From: Chloroflexota bacterium
GTDB taxonomy: Bacteria; Chloroflexota; Anaerolineae; Anaerolineales; Anaerolineaceae
Length of the DNA: 22,519 bases
Direction of reading: 5' to 3'
NCBI GenBank assembly: GCA_023434145.1
Contig: JAEYTI010000224.1
Span: 1-22,519 of the forward strand
Shown: one piece after another, positions 1 through 7,505 of the stretch
How the letters are laid out: each line of letters starts with the position of its first letter
Numbering within the stretch: position 1 is the first letter of the stretch
Position numbers and translations under genes: made by a program
Notes under the pieces: model-generated
Database searches by the model: none
Told to the model about the DNA's origin: nothing
The model's input: only the letters and a program-made list of their open reading frames with translations

Positions 1-56
1 AAATTCCTCTGCAACCACGACAGTTCCCAAAGAACCAATAGGCAAACCAAAGCAAA

Positions 57-3000
57 TTATGGCTGCTGGCACACACTGTCGAGCGTGTCATTATCCTTCA
101 GGAATTTGTTGCGCTCTACAGGGGTCAGGTCGCGGTTGGCAGATTTGCACGCTCGCGCGATCCACGCCTGGCTGTCCACCTCCCACAAGCGCCCTTCCCC
201 GCGATCGGTCGTTGTGACCAGCGTCCAAAAGCCGTTCGCATCTTCGCGAAAGGCCATGCCGGTGATCGTGCCGTTGGTGCGCTCGGCAAAATCACCGATA
301 GGCCCGCGCGAGCGCACTTCCCACAGTGCTACCCGGCCGCCAAACAGACCAGCCGCCAGCATCCCACCCGCATCTGGAGAGAATACCAGTGCTGTCACCG
401 CCAGCTTGATGTCGCGCAGTGAAAGCCCCTCCGTCACCAGTTCTTCGGCTGTCTGGGTTTCCAGATCGAATAGCACAATCTCACCTTCAGAGCCGCCCAT
501 TGCCAGCAGTCGTCCGCTCTCGCTGAACGCCAGCGCATCCACCGAACCTGTCACCAATCCGCTGACCTCGTGCAGCTTTGCTCCCGTGTTCACTTCGTAA
601 ACCGATACGACATCACACTTTTGCGGGTTGGAGCAGGTTGTTAGCGCCAGAAGCTGACCATTTTTCGTCATAGCGAGCGAATGGATCGTGCCGTTGGCAA
701 ACTTCACCGGCTCGCGCACAGCCTCTCCCGTTTTTGGATCAACGAAGGTCACCTGTCCATTGAAATCGCCCACCAGCAGAACCGGTCTCCCATCCAATTG
801 TTCCAGGATCATCCGGCCGTTGGGAATGGTAACCGGCGGCAATGCCGTGCCATCCTCCGCGGTCACCGCTGCCTGCCCGCCGACCGCGTTCTGCGCGTAG
901 ATCAGGCTTCCGGCTTCATCCACGGCCACATCCGCGCGCCCGGTCTTCAGTGCAGCAACCGGCTGGCTCAGCGGTTCAATCGGAAGGAACTGCCACTGGA
1001 TGATGTAGTTGTCGCGTCCGGCGGTAATGAAGCGGTCACCAAGAGCATTAAATGCGATGTGCTGTACGTTCTGGTCGTGCCCATCTGCCAGCTTTTGAGT
1101 CAGGGCCGGCAGCATTTCCAATGTCTCCGCGTTCCACACCGACGTATAAGGCAGGGCATCTACACTGCCTGGCTGTGGCAAACCTGCTGCGCCGAAGGTA
1201 TTGGTCCGCCCCACCAGCAGATAGCGCCCATCCGGGCTCATCGCCATACTGGTAATCACCGGGGTAACCTGCCGGGAAGATTCGTCCAGTTTGGTGCCTT
1301 CCGGCACCTGCCACTGCTTGATTCGCTGGTCTAACCCACCCGATGCAAGCCGCTGCCCCTCTTGATACCAGGCCAGCCCGGTCACGTCATCGCTGTGCGC
1401 GCGTGGCACGTTCATTATCTCACGGCGAGAGCGCACATCCAGAACCTGGATATTCCCCAGCGTATTGCCAATCGCCAGGTACCGTCCATCCGGTGACCAT
1501 GCCAGGGTGAGGCACGTATACGGGCCGCAGTCCCAGGTGAAATACTCCTGGTTGGTCTTATAGTTGTAAATGAAGATCATGCCATTATTGGTGCTCCCCT
1601 CGCGTTCGGTGCCAATCGCAAGCAGATCACCTTCGGGCCGGAATGCCAGGGATACGATGGAAGAATAAGTGGCTCCAAATGGACGGATGGTGCGCACGAT
1701 CTGTCCTGTGTTCATATCCAGCAACGGCACCCTGGCATCATTACTCGCCCGCGCCAGTAACGTCCCTTCCGCGTCGAATGCAACCGCATTGATCTGACCC
1801 GTGGAGCGGAAAGCCGCGGGCACGTCAAATTCGCGCGCGCCCCCCTCCACATTAATCACCAGCACATCACCGTTGGTCATCCCCGCCGCGTACACATTCC
1901 CGGCAGGGCTGTATGCCACCGATAAGGCATCGGCGTTGTCAAAGCGTGGATTTCCCACCTGCCGCAGATCCGAATCTAGCCCCACCTGCACCCCATCCAG
2001 CAAGGCGCGGCGCGTCTCCCACGAGTTAGACAGCTTCACCGCCGCAACAGAAAGGAGCTGGCTGAGATCCAACTGGGTATCGCGAAAGTAATCAGAAAGG
2101 GACGCAAGCTGCCCGGCCTGCGCCTCGTTTTGGGCGGCAACGGCAGTCGCTCGCTGTATCTCCGCCTGGTCGCGCGCCTCCACTGCCGCTGCCCGATCCA
2201 CCTGGGCTGTTTCTACTGCCGCCACCGCCACTGCCCGGTCCTGCACGGCAGTTTGCTGGGCGGCAACAGCCGTTGCGCGATCCCAATTTGCCGCGACACC
2301 CGTAGAGACGGCCGCCGCGCGCTGGTTCAGCGCATACGCCTCTGCCGTCACCGCCCGGTCGCGCTGTTCCCGCTGGGCAATTTCTGCCGTCACCGCCACT
2401 TCCCGCTGCGCATTGGCCTCCCGAGCGTTCCAAATCGCGTTGATCATCAAGAAGGCCATCACCAGCAACGCCGCCAGGCCCACCCCCATGACGATCCGCT
2501 GCCGTACCGCGCGTTGTTGAATGGCTGCTGCCTGCCCGGCGCGGATAAAATCGCGTTCCAGATCGCTCCACTCATCCGGCTGCGCGTCCACTAGCTGTGC
2601 CGCAGCAGTAAGCTGGCGGCCTTCATATAATTTAGATGGGTCGCGACCCGATTTTTCCCACGCTTCCGCGTCGCTGCGGATCGGGCGGGGGTTGCGCTCG
2701 TTCCAGGCACGGTTCGCCGCCTGGATAGGTGACACGAAGCGGTCGTGCGATAGTTCAAACCAGGCATTTCCGCCGCGCGTCTCCGAGCGGATGATGAACT
2801 TCTCTTGCAGCAACCGTACCACGTTGTTTGGCAGGCTGCCTGTGCGCTCGCGGCCCTGCCGCACGGCGCTGCGCGTGCCGGCCTCGGTGATCAGCTCTTC
2901 CGAGAACCAGCTACGGATCTGCCGCTCGGTAATGTGAACGGATGGATCGTTCACCACCGACGTGATGGCAAGCTCATAAAACTCGCCCAGCGCCCGGCTG

Positions 3001-3968
3001 ATAAATTCTGCCAGGTCGCTGCCGCCGGTCAGCAGGTTCAAATCTTCCTCGGTGATCTGGTCGCCCGGCTGGTTCTTCAGGTTCTCCCACAATTGGTAGC
3101 ACACCACCTGAAGCTGCACAGGCTCGATATTCTGCCCTTCGGCAAAGATCGGCGTATCCCCTGCCCGACTGATCACAATCTGAGAGAGGTTCTTCACCAG
3201 CCTCTCGGCGACGCCTGGCGCGAATGGGCGCACTTGCCCCACCGGCTTGGTCACCGCCTCCAACGCGGCCTGGTAGCCCATGCGCTGCATATAGAAGCGC
3301 GCTTGCAGCCGCCCTGGCAGCAAATAGGCATAGGGGTCCAGCGCGGCAACATAATCCTCGCGGATGGACAGCACAACCCACAGGTAGGGGTCGGCTTCCA
3401 TTGCATCACAGAGCTGCTCAAAAAAAGGCCCGCGTTGATTCCATGCCTCGGGATGTGTTGTGAAGATCTCTTCAAATTGGTCGATGATCAGCGCCATGGG
3501 GCGCACGCCTTCGATCACCTGCGGCGCATCCACCGGCACAGTAGAATCGCCCAACCGCGCCACAGGTTCTGGCTCTACAATCTCCATCTCAGAGAGGTAG
3601 TGCTGGATGGTCATTTTGGCAAGCTGGCCCGTGCCGTTCTTGTCTTCGCCTTTTTCCAGGCTGGCAAGCAGGTTGTAAACAAAGATGTTCTCTACGTGCT
3701 CGCCTTCCATTTCCTGCCCGCTGACCCGCGCTACCGGTAGAACGATGAAATCGCGCTCCAACAGCATAGGGATGAGCCGGGCATTGATGAGCGAGCTTTT
3801 GCCTGCCCCCGACTGCGCGTAAAACAGCACCAGCCGCTCAGAGATCACCAGCGGGATGAGGTCATTTGCTTCACGGTCGCGGCCAAAGAACAGGTTGCGT
3901 TCGCGCTGCGTAAAGGGGCGAGGCCCAACGTAGGGATTCTCGTTGCCTGTGCTCGTCGCTTCGCTCAT
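57..3968 (-). CDS. STAND NTPase with one membrane helix, 14-residue coiled-coil repeats and WD40 propellers
   Basis: Large signal-transducing ATPase of the novel-STAND (nSTAND1-like) type. Residues 1-420 hold the NTPase: Walker A SGAGKSS near 53-59, Walker B LIIDQFEEI near 160-168, SIRED near 201, and the family's ELSHDRF near 405. A hydrophobic helix lies at about 492-513. An Ala/Val-rich segment (538-619) repeats a DRAxAVAA unit every 14 residues, which is two heptads. About 13 WD40 repeats follow (685-1270), and the end (ACKSANRDLT) resembles the tail common after WD40 domains in STAND proteins. I chose the ATG at 3968 because GGAGG lies 8 bases before it. It overlaps the upstream stop as ATGA; an in-frame ATG five codons earlier (3983) is less likely. 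Last gene of a three-gene operon. By analogy it would sense a trigger through the propellers and oligomerise on ATP binding to activate its partners; the trigger is unknown. Confidence 0.9.
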   Translation of the reverse strand: MSEATSTGNENPYVGPRPFTQRERNLFFGRDREANDLIPLVISERLVLFYAQSGAGKSSLINARLIPMLLERDFIVLPVARVSGQEMEGEHVENIFVYNLLASLEKGEDKNGTGQLAKMTIQHYLSEMEIVEPEPVARLGDSTVPVDAPQVIEGVRPMALIIDQFEEIFTTHPEAWNQRGPFFEQLCDAMEADPYLWVVLSIREDYVAALDPYAYLLPGRLQARFYMQRMGYQAALEAVTKPVGQVRPFAPGVAERLVKNLSQIVISRAGDTPIFAEGQNIEPVQLQVVCYQLWENLKNQPGDQITEEDLNLLTGGSDLAEFISRALGEFYELAITSVVNDPSVHITERQIRSWFSEELITEAGTRSAVRQGRERTGSLPNNVVRLLQEKFIIRSETRGGNAWFELSHDRFVSPIQAANRAWNERNPRPIRSDAEAWEKSGRDPSKLYEGRQLTAAAQLVDAQPDEWSDLERDFIRAGQAAAIQQRAVRQRIVMGVGLAALLVMAFLMINAIWNAREANAQREVAVTAEIAQREQRDRAVTAEAYALNQRAAAVSTGVAANWDRATAVAAQQTAVQDRAVAVAAVETAQVDRAAAVEARDQAEIQRATAVAAQNEAQAGQLASLSDYFRDTQLDLSQLLSVAAVKLSNSWETRRALLDGVQVGLDSDLRQVGNPRFDNADALSVAYSPAGNVYAAGMTNGDVLVINVEGGAREFDVPAAFRSTGQINAVAFDAEGTLLARASNDARVPLLDMNTGQIVRTIRPFGATYSSIVSLAFRPEGDLLAIGTEREGSTNNGMIFIYNYKTNQEYFTWDCGPYTCLTLAWSPDGRYLAIGNTLGNIQVLDVRSRREIMNVPRAHSDDVTGLAWYQEGQRLASGGLDQRIKQWQVPEGTKLDESSRQVTPVITSMAMSPDGRYLLVGRTNTFGAAGLPQPGSVDALPYTSVWNAETLEMLPALTQKLADGHDQNVQHIAFNALGDRFITAGRDNYIIQWQFLPIEPLSQPVAALKTGRADVAVDEAGSLIYAQNAVGGQAAVTAEDGTALPPVTIPNGRMILEQLDGRPVLLVGDFNGQVTFVDPKTGEAVREPVKFANGTIHSLAMTKNGQLLALTTCSNPQKCDVVSVYEVNTGAKLHEVSGLVTGSVDALAFSESGRLLAMGGSEGEIVLFDLETQTAEELVTEGLSLRDIKLAVTALVFSPDAGGMLAAGLFGGRVALWEVRSRGPIGDFAERTNGTITGMAFREDANGFWTLVTTTDRGEGRLWEVDSQAWIARACKSANRDLTPVERNKFLKDNDTLDSVCQQP

Positions 3969-5098
3969 TGTCCCTGCCTCCATTTATTCCACTGCTCCCA
4001 TAACTGGTTCAAGAAGCGCTGCGTATCGCCCCACTCCACGTTGAACTGCCGCGGGCGGAAGTATGTTTCCAGATACTTGCGCGCTTCGTCGACGTTCTCG
4101 ATCTGGTACTGCTGGTCGGGTGTGAGCTGGATGAGCAGGCTGAACCCGCGCGAGCTGTTCTGTCCCGCGTTGATAATGCCACGGAACAGTACGCGGAAGT
4201 CCCAATCCTGCAGGCGGTAACCCAGCAGAATCAATGAGGAGGTAGCCAGAGCGCTGCGCAGGCGCACCGGGATCACTGGGCGGTTTACGTCTACCGCCTG
4301 GGTCACCTTAACCAGGAAATCCATGTAGTCGTCTTCGCTCAACACCATGGTAGTTGGGTGATTTTCCAGTCCATACAGGTGGTACACAAGCGGTCGTTCC
4401 GGCGAAGGAATGTAATCCGGATCGACTGTGCCATCCACCGGCTCGCTGCCGTTCCAAAAGCACACCTGAGTCACCGGCTGGCGGTTCTCAGAGAGCAGCG
4501 CCTGCTCCATAAAGTTGTGGTAGCAGGTGGTCACGTAAATGGGCAGGGGCAGCCGCGCCAGAGTGCGCAGCGGATCGGTCTGCCCGGCCTCAAACTTGGG
4601 ATACTCCAGCTCGGTGACAATGTCGGCGAAGGTGCATTCGTTTATGCGCGAGTACAGCTCATTGATCAAGTCTGGATCCTCGTCCATATTCTCGGCGAAG
4701 CCCAGAAGCGAGTTTTTGAGGAAGTCGAGATAATCGACCTTGGACTGCTCATCGTCGCGGCACTGCGAGCGGTTGAACGTTGCCACGCGAGCAAGCTCGT
4801 GCGTATCTGGCAGCGGATAACCAACCTTCTCCGCCCAGACCTGCGAAAGCAGATTTTCGGCGCTCATGCGAATTGCCGGGCCAAAATAATCTTCCGCCTG
4901 TTGTGCTTCAACGTTGTGCTCAACAAGCGAGGCGAAGATGCTGTCGTAGCGGAGCGAATTGCTGATGATGGGGATGACCCGCCCATCTTTGATGCGGCGG
5001 TTAATCTCCGACCAATCCGAGTCACCCTGCCGCGTCTGCGTGCGCGACCGGCTGGTAAGCATATTGGCGACTGCAGCGCCTCGTTTTTGAGCTACCAC
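3965..5098 (-). CDS. SIR2-like domain protein (putative NAD-binding/NADase effector)
   Basis: A 377-residue protein with a SIR2_2-like Rossmann core. The motif order fits: a degenerate first nucleotide-binding strand (RVIPIISNSL, about 40-49), then VTTCYHNFMEQAL at 189-201 in the place of the usual TTNYDxxLE, then YHLYG at 239-243 with the presumed catalytic His240, and SLILLGYRLQDWDFRVL at 288-304. SIR2 domains in defence systems often hydrolyse NAD+. Here the Asn and Asp of the TTNYD motif are Cys and His, so activity is uncertain. The start is a GTG at 5098 with GAGAGGAG 7 bases upstream. A longer reading frame to 5197 would run into the upstream gene and lacks a ribosome site. It begins 22 bases after the CHAT gene and overlaps the STAND gene by 4 bases, so co-translation is likely. 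Family assignment is good, enzymatic role is inferred. Confidence 0.85.
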   Translation of the reverse strand: MVAQKRGAAVANMLTSRSRTQTRQGDSDWSEINRRIKDGRVIPIISNSLRYDSIFASLVEHNVEAQQAEDYFGPAIRMSAENLLSQVWAEKVGYPLPDTHELARVATFNRSQCRDDEQSKVDYLDFLKNSLLGFAENMDEDPDLINELYSRINECTFADIVTELEYPKFEAGQTDPLRTLARLPLPIYVTTCYHNFMEQALLSENRQPVTQVCFWNGSEPVDGTVDPDYIPSPERPLVYHLYGLENHPTTMVLSEDDYMDFLVKVTQAVDVNRPVIPVRLRSALATSSLILLGYRLQDWDFRVLFRGIINAGQNSSRGFSLLIQLTPDQQYQIENVDEARKYLETYFRPRQFNVEWGDTQRFLNQLWEQWNKWRQGQ

Positions 5099-5120
5099 GG
5101 TCAAACTCCTCTCCCTTGCC

Positions 5121-6965
5121 CTATTCGTCGGGCAGCAGCACCACCCGGAATCCATGCCGGTTGCCGATCGGTCCGGTTTGGTTCGGCGCAAATCCACCGC
5201 GCGCCGTGCAGGTCATCTCCGCGCTGCTTTTGCCAGCACCGCCTCGGAAAACGCGCCGCACCATCTCGTTGGCATTGGGATCGTTGCGAGCATCATCCTG
5301 GTAAGGGTAGGCATAGCGCGTGTCAGGTTCTGAACGGCGCTCGCCCCACAGTGTCAGCGTCCATTCGCGCACGTTGCCAACCATGTCGCAAACGCCATAG
5401 GCATTTTGCGGCGGGTACTGGTTCACCGGCGTGCTGGCAGCGCTATTGGGGTTACACCGCCCCTCTTCCCACACTTCGTCCCAGGGGTACAGCCAGCCTT
5501 TTGTGCCGCGAGCAGCCTTTTCCCACTGTGCCTCGGTCGGAAGGGTGTAACGCCGCCCGGTTTTCTCGCTCAGCCAGGCGCAGTAGGCAGCCGCCTGGTA
5601 CCACGTCACCGCGGAAACCGGGTGATCCAGCCGGTCGGGCGGCGGAGACTGCCCCAGCCAGCCCGCCTCAGGGTTCACCTGCTGGTTGGTCTGGCGAATA
5701 AATTCGGCAAACTGCCGGTTAGTGACCGGGTTCTTTCCAATGCGGAACGCGGAGAGATCGACGGTGTGCTGGGGTGTTTCATGTGCCGGAACACCGTCAC
5801 CGGTATCACGACCCATTACAAATGGCCCGCCGGGGATGTATATCGTCTCCGGCTCAAAATGTTGAAGCTTGAGCGGCTGCGCCGCCGGGCTGGGCCGGAG
5901 CAGCCGGTTATCGCGCAGGCGGCTAAACAGCACCGGCATCCACCAATCGGGCTGCGCCCGCACCCTCCCGCGCGCCACTGCCAGCGCCCGGTCGATCACC
6001 CCGTCACGCTGAAGCTCACGGAAAAACGCTGGCAAGAACTCCTGCATGGTATCAAAGCGAACCAGGCCCTGCATGGCGATCACCGCCGGAATGCCCGCCA
6101 CGGCCAGGCTCGGCCCCAGCGCTACCAGCGGCTCGCTGCGCCCATCACCCTCCCCTGCCGACGTGCAGGAGACCAGCACGGTTAGCAGCGGTAACTTGCC
6201 CAGGCTCAACTCGCGCAGCCGGGTAACCATCTCATCCACGTTCACGCGGCGCATCGTTCCATCTGGCTTTTCCAACAGCACAAACGGCTGCCCCTGCCCG
6301 CTGTATCCACCATGCGCCACCAGGTACAGAATATCAATGCCATCGCGCAAGAGGTCGAGCAAGTTTTCCAGGGTCGCCTTGCCGCCGCTGTCCAGCAGGA
6401 GCAGGTCCATGCCCTCCAGCCCTGCCTGCGCGCGCGCCAGCTCGCCCGGCACATCGATTGGGGCAAGGGAATCGGCAAGACCGCTGGGGTTGGCGATCAT
6501 CACCAGTGCTCGCAGGCGTGAGCGCTCTTGCGGGGTGAAGTCTTGCATGCCGCTGCTGCTGATAAAGCGCGAGCAGAGCAAATTCTCGTCCGTGAATAAC
6601 GGCGTCTGACGGGCCGGGTCGAGCAGAGTCTCCCATCGCACAGCGTGCAGCTCAGGCGCGGAGGGGTCGAAGAACAGGCGCAGGCGCAGCGGAACGTTCC
6701 GCGCGGATGCCGCCGCTCGCGCCTCGGCAAAGATAGCATACGCCGCCGGGCTGGCAAACAGGCTGTCGGCCAGGCAGCGACCGTATTTTGCCGGGTTCAT
6801 CAATTCCAGGTCAAGCGCTTCGCGATCGATCGCCGCCTCAATGGGCGCGCCCGTGCTCAGCCCCGATTCCGCGGCGGCGCCTGGCAGCCAAAACCGTGCC
6901 CGGAGCGCGTACCGCCCCGCCGCGATGCGGTGTAACCCAAGTTCCAGTTCCGCGCAGTCTGTCAT
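5121..6965 (-). CDS. CHAT protease fused to FGE-sulfatase domain
   Basis: A 614-residue fusion. Residues about 145-350 form a CHAT (caspase-like) peptidase domain with the His218 (LVAHGG) and Cys267 (VLVSCTSAGEG) dyad, each after a hydrophobic strand. Residues about 372-614 form a formylglycine-generating-enzyme/sulfatase-modifying domain (FVMG, NPVTNRQFAEF, LPTEAQWEKAAR, DMVGNVREW, FRGG, GFRVV). Only one of the two catalytic cysteines of true FGE is visible (MTCTAR), so this half is more likely a binding module than an oxidase. The N-terminal 140 residues are unassigned. I chose ATG 6965 because AGAGG lies 6 bases upstream; a GTG at 6980 is an alternative. First gene of the CHAT/SIR2-like/STAND operon. 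CHAT proteins next to STAND NTPases are typically activated proteases in conflict or cell-death systems; the target here is unknown. Confidence 0.9.
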   Translation of the reverse strand: MTDCAELELGLHRIAAGRYALRARFWLPGAAAESGLSTGAPIEAAIDREALDLELMNPAKYGRCLADSLFASPAAYAIFAEARAAASARNVPLRLRLFFDPSAPELHAVRWETLLDPARQTPLFTDENLLCSRFISSSGMQDFTPQERSRLRALVMIANPSGLADSLAPIDVPGELARAQAGLEGMDLLLLDSGGKATLENLLDLLRDGIDILYLVAHGGYSGQGQPFVLLEKPDGTMRRVNVDEMVTRLRELSLGKLPLLTVLVSCTSAGEGDGRSEPLVALGPSLAVAGIPAVIAMQGLVRFDTMQEFLPAFFRELQRDGVIDRALAVARGRVRAQPDWWMPVLFSRLRDNRLLRPSPAAQPLKLQHFEPETIYIPGGPFVMGRDTGDGVPAHETPQHTVDLSAFRIGKNPVTNRQFAEFIRQTNQQVNPEAGWLGQSPPPDRLDHPVSAVTWYQAAAYCAWLSEKTGRRYTLPTEAQWEKAARGTKGWLYPWDEVWEEGRCNPNSAASTPVNQYPPQNAYGVCDMVGNVREWTLTLWGERRSEPDTRYAYPYQDDARNDPNANEMVRRVFRGGAGKSSAEMTCTARGGFAPNQTGPIGNRHGFRVVLLPDE

Positions 6966-7037
6966 TGTATGCCTCTGCACATGCCCGATGAATGCAAAGC
7001 GATCGGCCCCATTTCCACCTACGATATCAACGCTTTC

Positions 7038-7099
7038 TTTCGGGGATTCTGGGCTTGCCGTGACGAGATTTTGTCATAGCAAGCCCAGAACCCCCGAAA
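7038..7099. repeat. Long palindrome A in the leader of the CHAT operon
   Basis: Arms 7038-7058 and 7079-7099 pair over 21 positions with one G-U-type pair. Inside them TGAC and GTCA can pair further, leaving a short loop. It lies between the predicted minus-strand promoter (7123-7152) and the CHAT start (6965), so it would be transcribed in the 5' leader. No run of T follows on the minus strand, so it is not an ordinary intrinsic terminator. Confidence 0.85.
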
Positions 7100-7122
7100 A
7101 ACCTACATATCGAAGATAAATC

Positions 7123-7152
7123 ATTATACAACGGCGTTCACGGGTTTTACAA
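7123..7152 (-). promoter_or_regulatory. Predicted sigma-70-type promoter of the CHAT/SIR2-like/STAND operon
   Basis: Read on the minus strand: -35 TTGTAA (7152-7147), an 18-base spacer, and a perfect -10 TATAAT (7128-7123). The transcript would start near 7116, giving a leader of about 150 bases that contains palindrome A. Prediction from consensus only. Confidence 0.55.
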
Positions 7153-7238
7153 ATAGGAAATTGTCGTAATTTTATCCAAGTAATAGGCTTTCGATAACTG
7201 GCAAGGCCCAAGCCGGGCAGTTACGCCCGAAATGGTAA

Positions 7239-7279
7239 GTGCGGGGGCTGAAAACGCAAAGCATTTTCAGCCCCCGCAC
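7239..7279. repeat. Palindrome B between divergent promoters
   Basis: Arms 7239-7254 and 7264-7279 are perfect 16-base inverted copies (GTGCGGGGGCTGAAAA and its complement). Two inner G-C pairs leave an AAA loop after one mismatch. It sits between the minus-strand operon and the plus-strand BMP gene. I see no gene in the remaining 7153-7398. Confidence 0.8.
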
Positions 7280-7398
7280 CAACCTGCCGGCATTCTCGGG
7301 TAACAGTCGCTACGACTGAGAAGTTCATAATTTTCTTGATAAGTTCTTGTGATTTGTCCGAAAAAAGTTACGCTGCTTCTCTAGACCTGCGTATTTCC

Positions 7399-7427
7399 TT
7401 GCACCCCTATCAAAAGAGGATTATACT
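7399..7427 (+). promoter_or_regulatory. Predicted strong promoter of the BMP lipoprotein gene
   Basis: -35 TTGCAC at 7399-7404, a 17-base spacer, and -10 TATACT at 7422-7427. This is a good match to a housekeeping sigma promoter at optimal spacing. The expected start is about 7434, roughly 70 bases before the chosen ATG. Confidence 0.6.
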
Positions 7428-7436
7428 TAAATGCAG

Positions 7437-7462
7437 ACCCGTACCGGGAGGACGGTACGGGT
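7437..7462 (+). promoter_or_regulatory. Stem-loop at the 5' end of the BMP leader
   Basis: ACCCGTACCG (7437-7446) pairs perfectly with CGGTACGGGT (7453-7462) around the loop GGAGGA. It would lie at the very 5' end of the predicted transcript, where such stems can protect mRNA. The loop is itself a Shine-Dalgarno-like sequence but has no start codon at a useful distance. Pairing is visible; function is inference. Confidence 0.5.
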
Positions 7463-7505
7463 AAATACTCACCCCTTTTGTTCAATGTTTGAGGAGAGGA
7501 TCCAA

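Noticed and set aside
2090..2420. A DNA tandem repeat (microsatellite) in the STAND gene
   Set aside because: The 42-base periodicity is clear at the protein level, but the DNA copies are diverged, so it is a coiled-coil repeat rather than a recent tandem duplication.
85..3740. Plus-strand open frames opposite the STAND gene, up to 311 codons
   Set aside because: They are antisense to a gene with clear motifs, lack ribosome sites and have low-complexity composition typical of shadow frames in GC-rich DNA.
4358..5701. A 447-codon plus-strand frame across the SIR2-like and CHAT genes
   Set aside because: It spans two real genes on the other strand, has no recognisable domain, and ends in Arg/Pro/Ser-rich shadow-like sequence.
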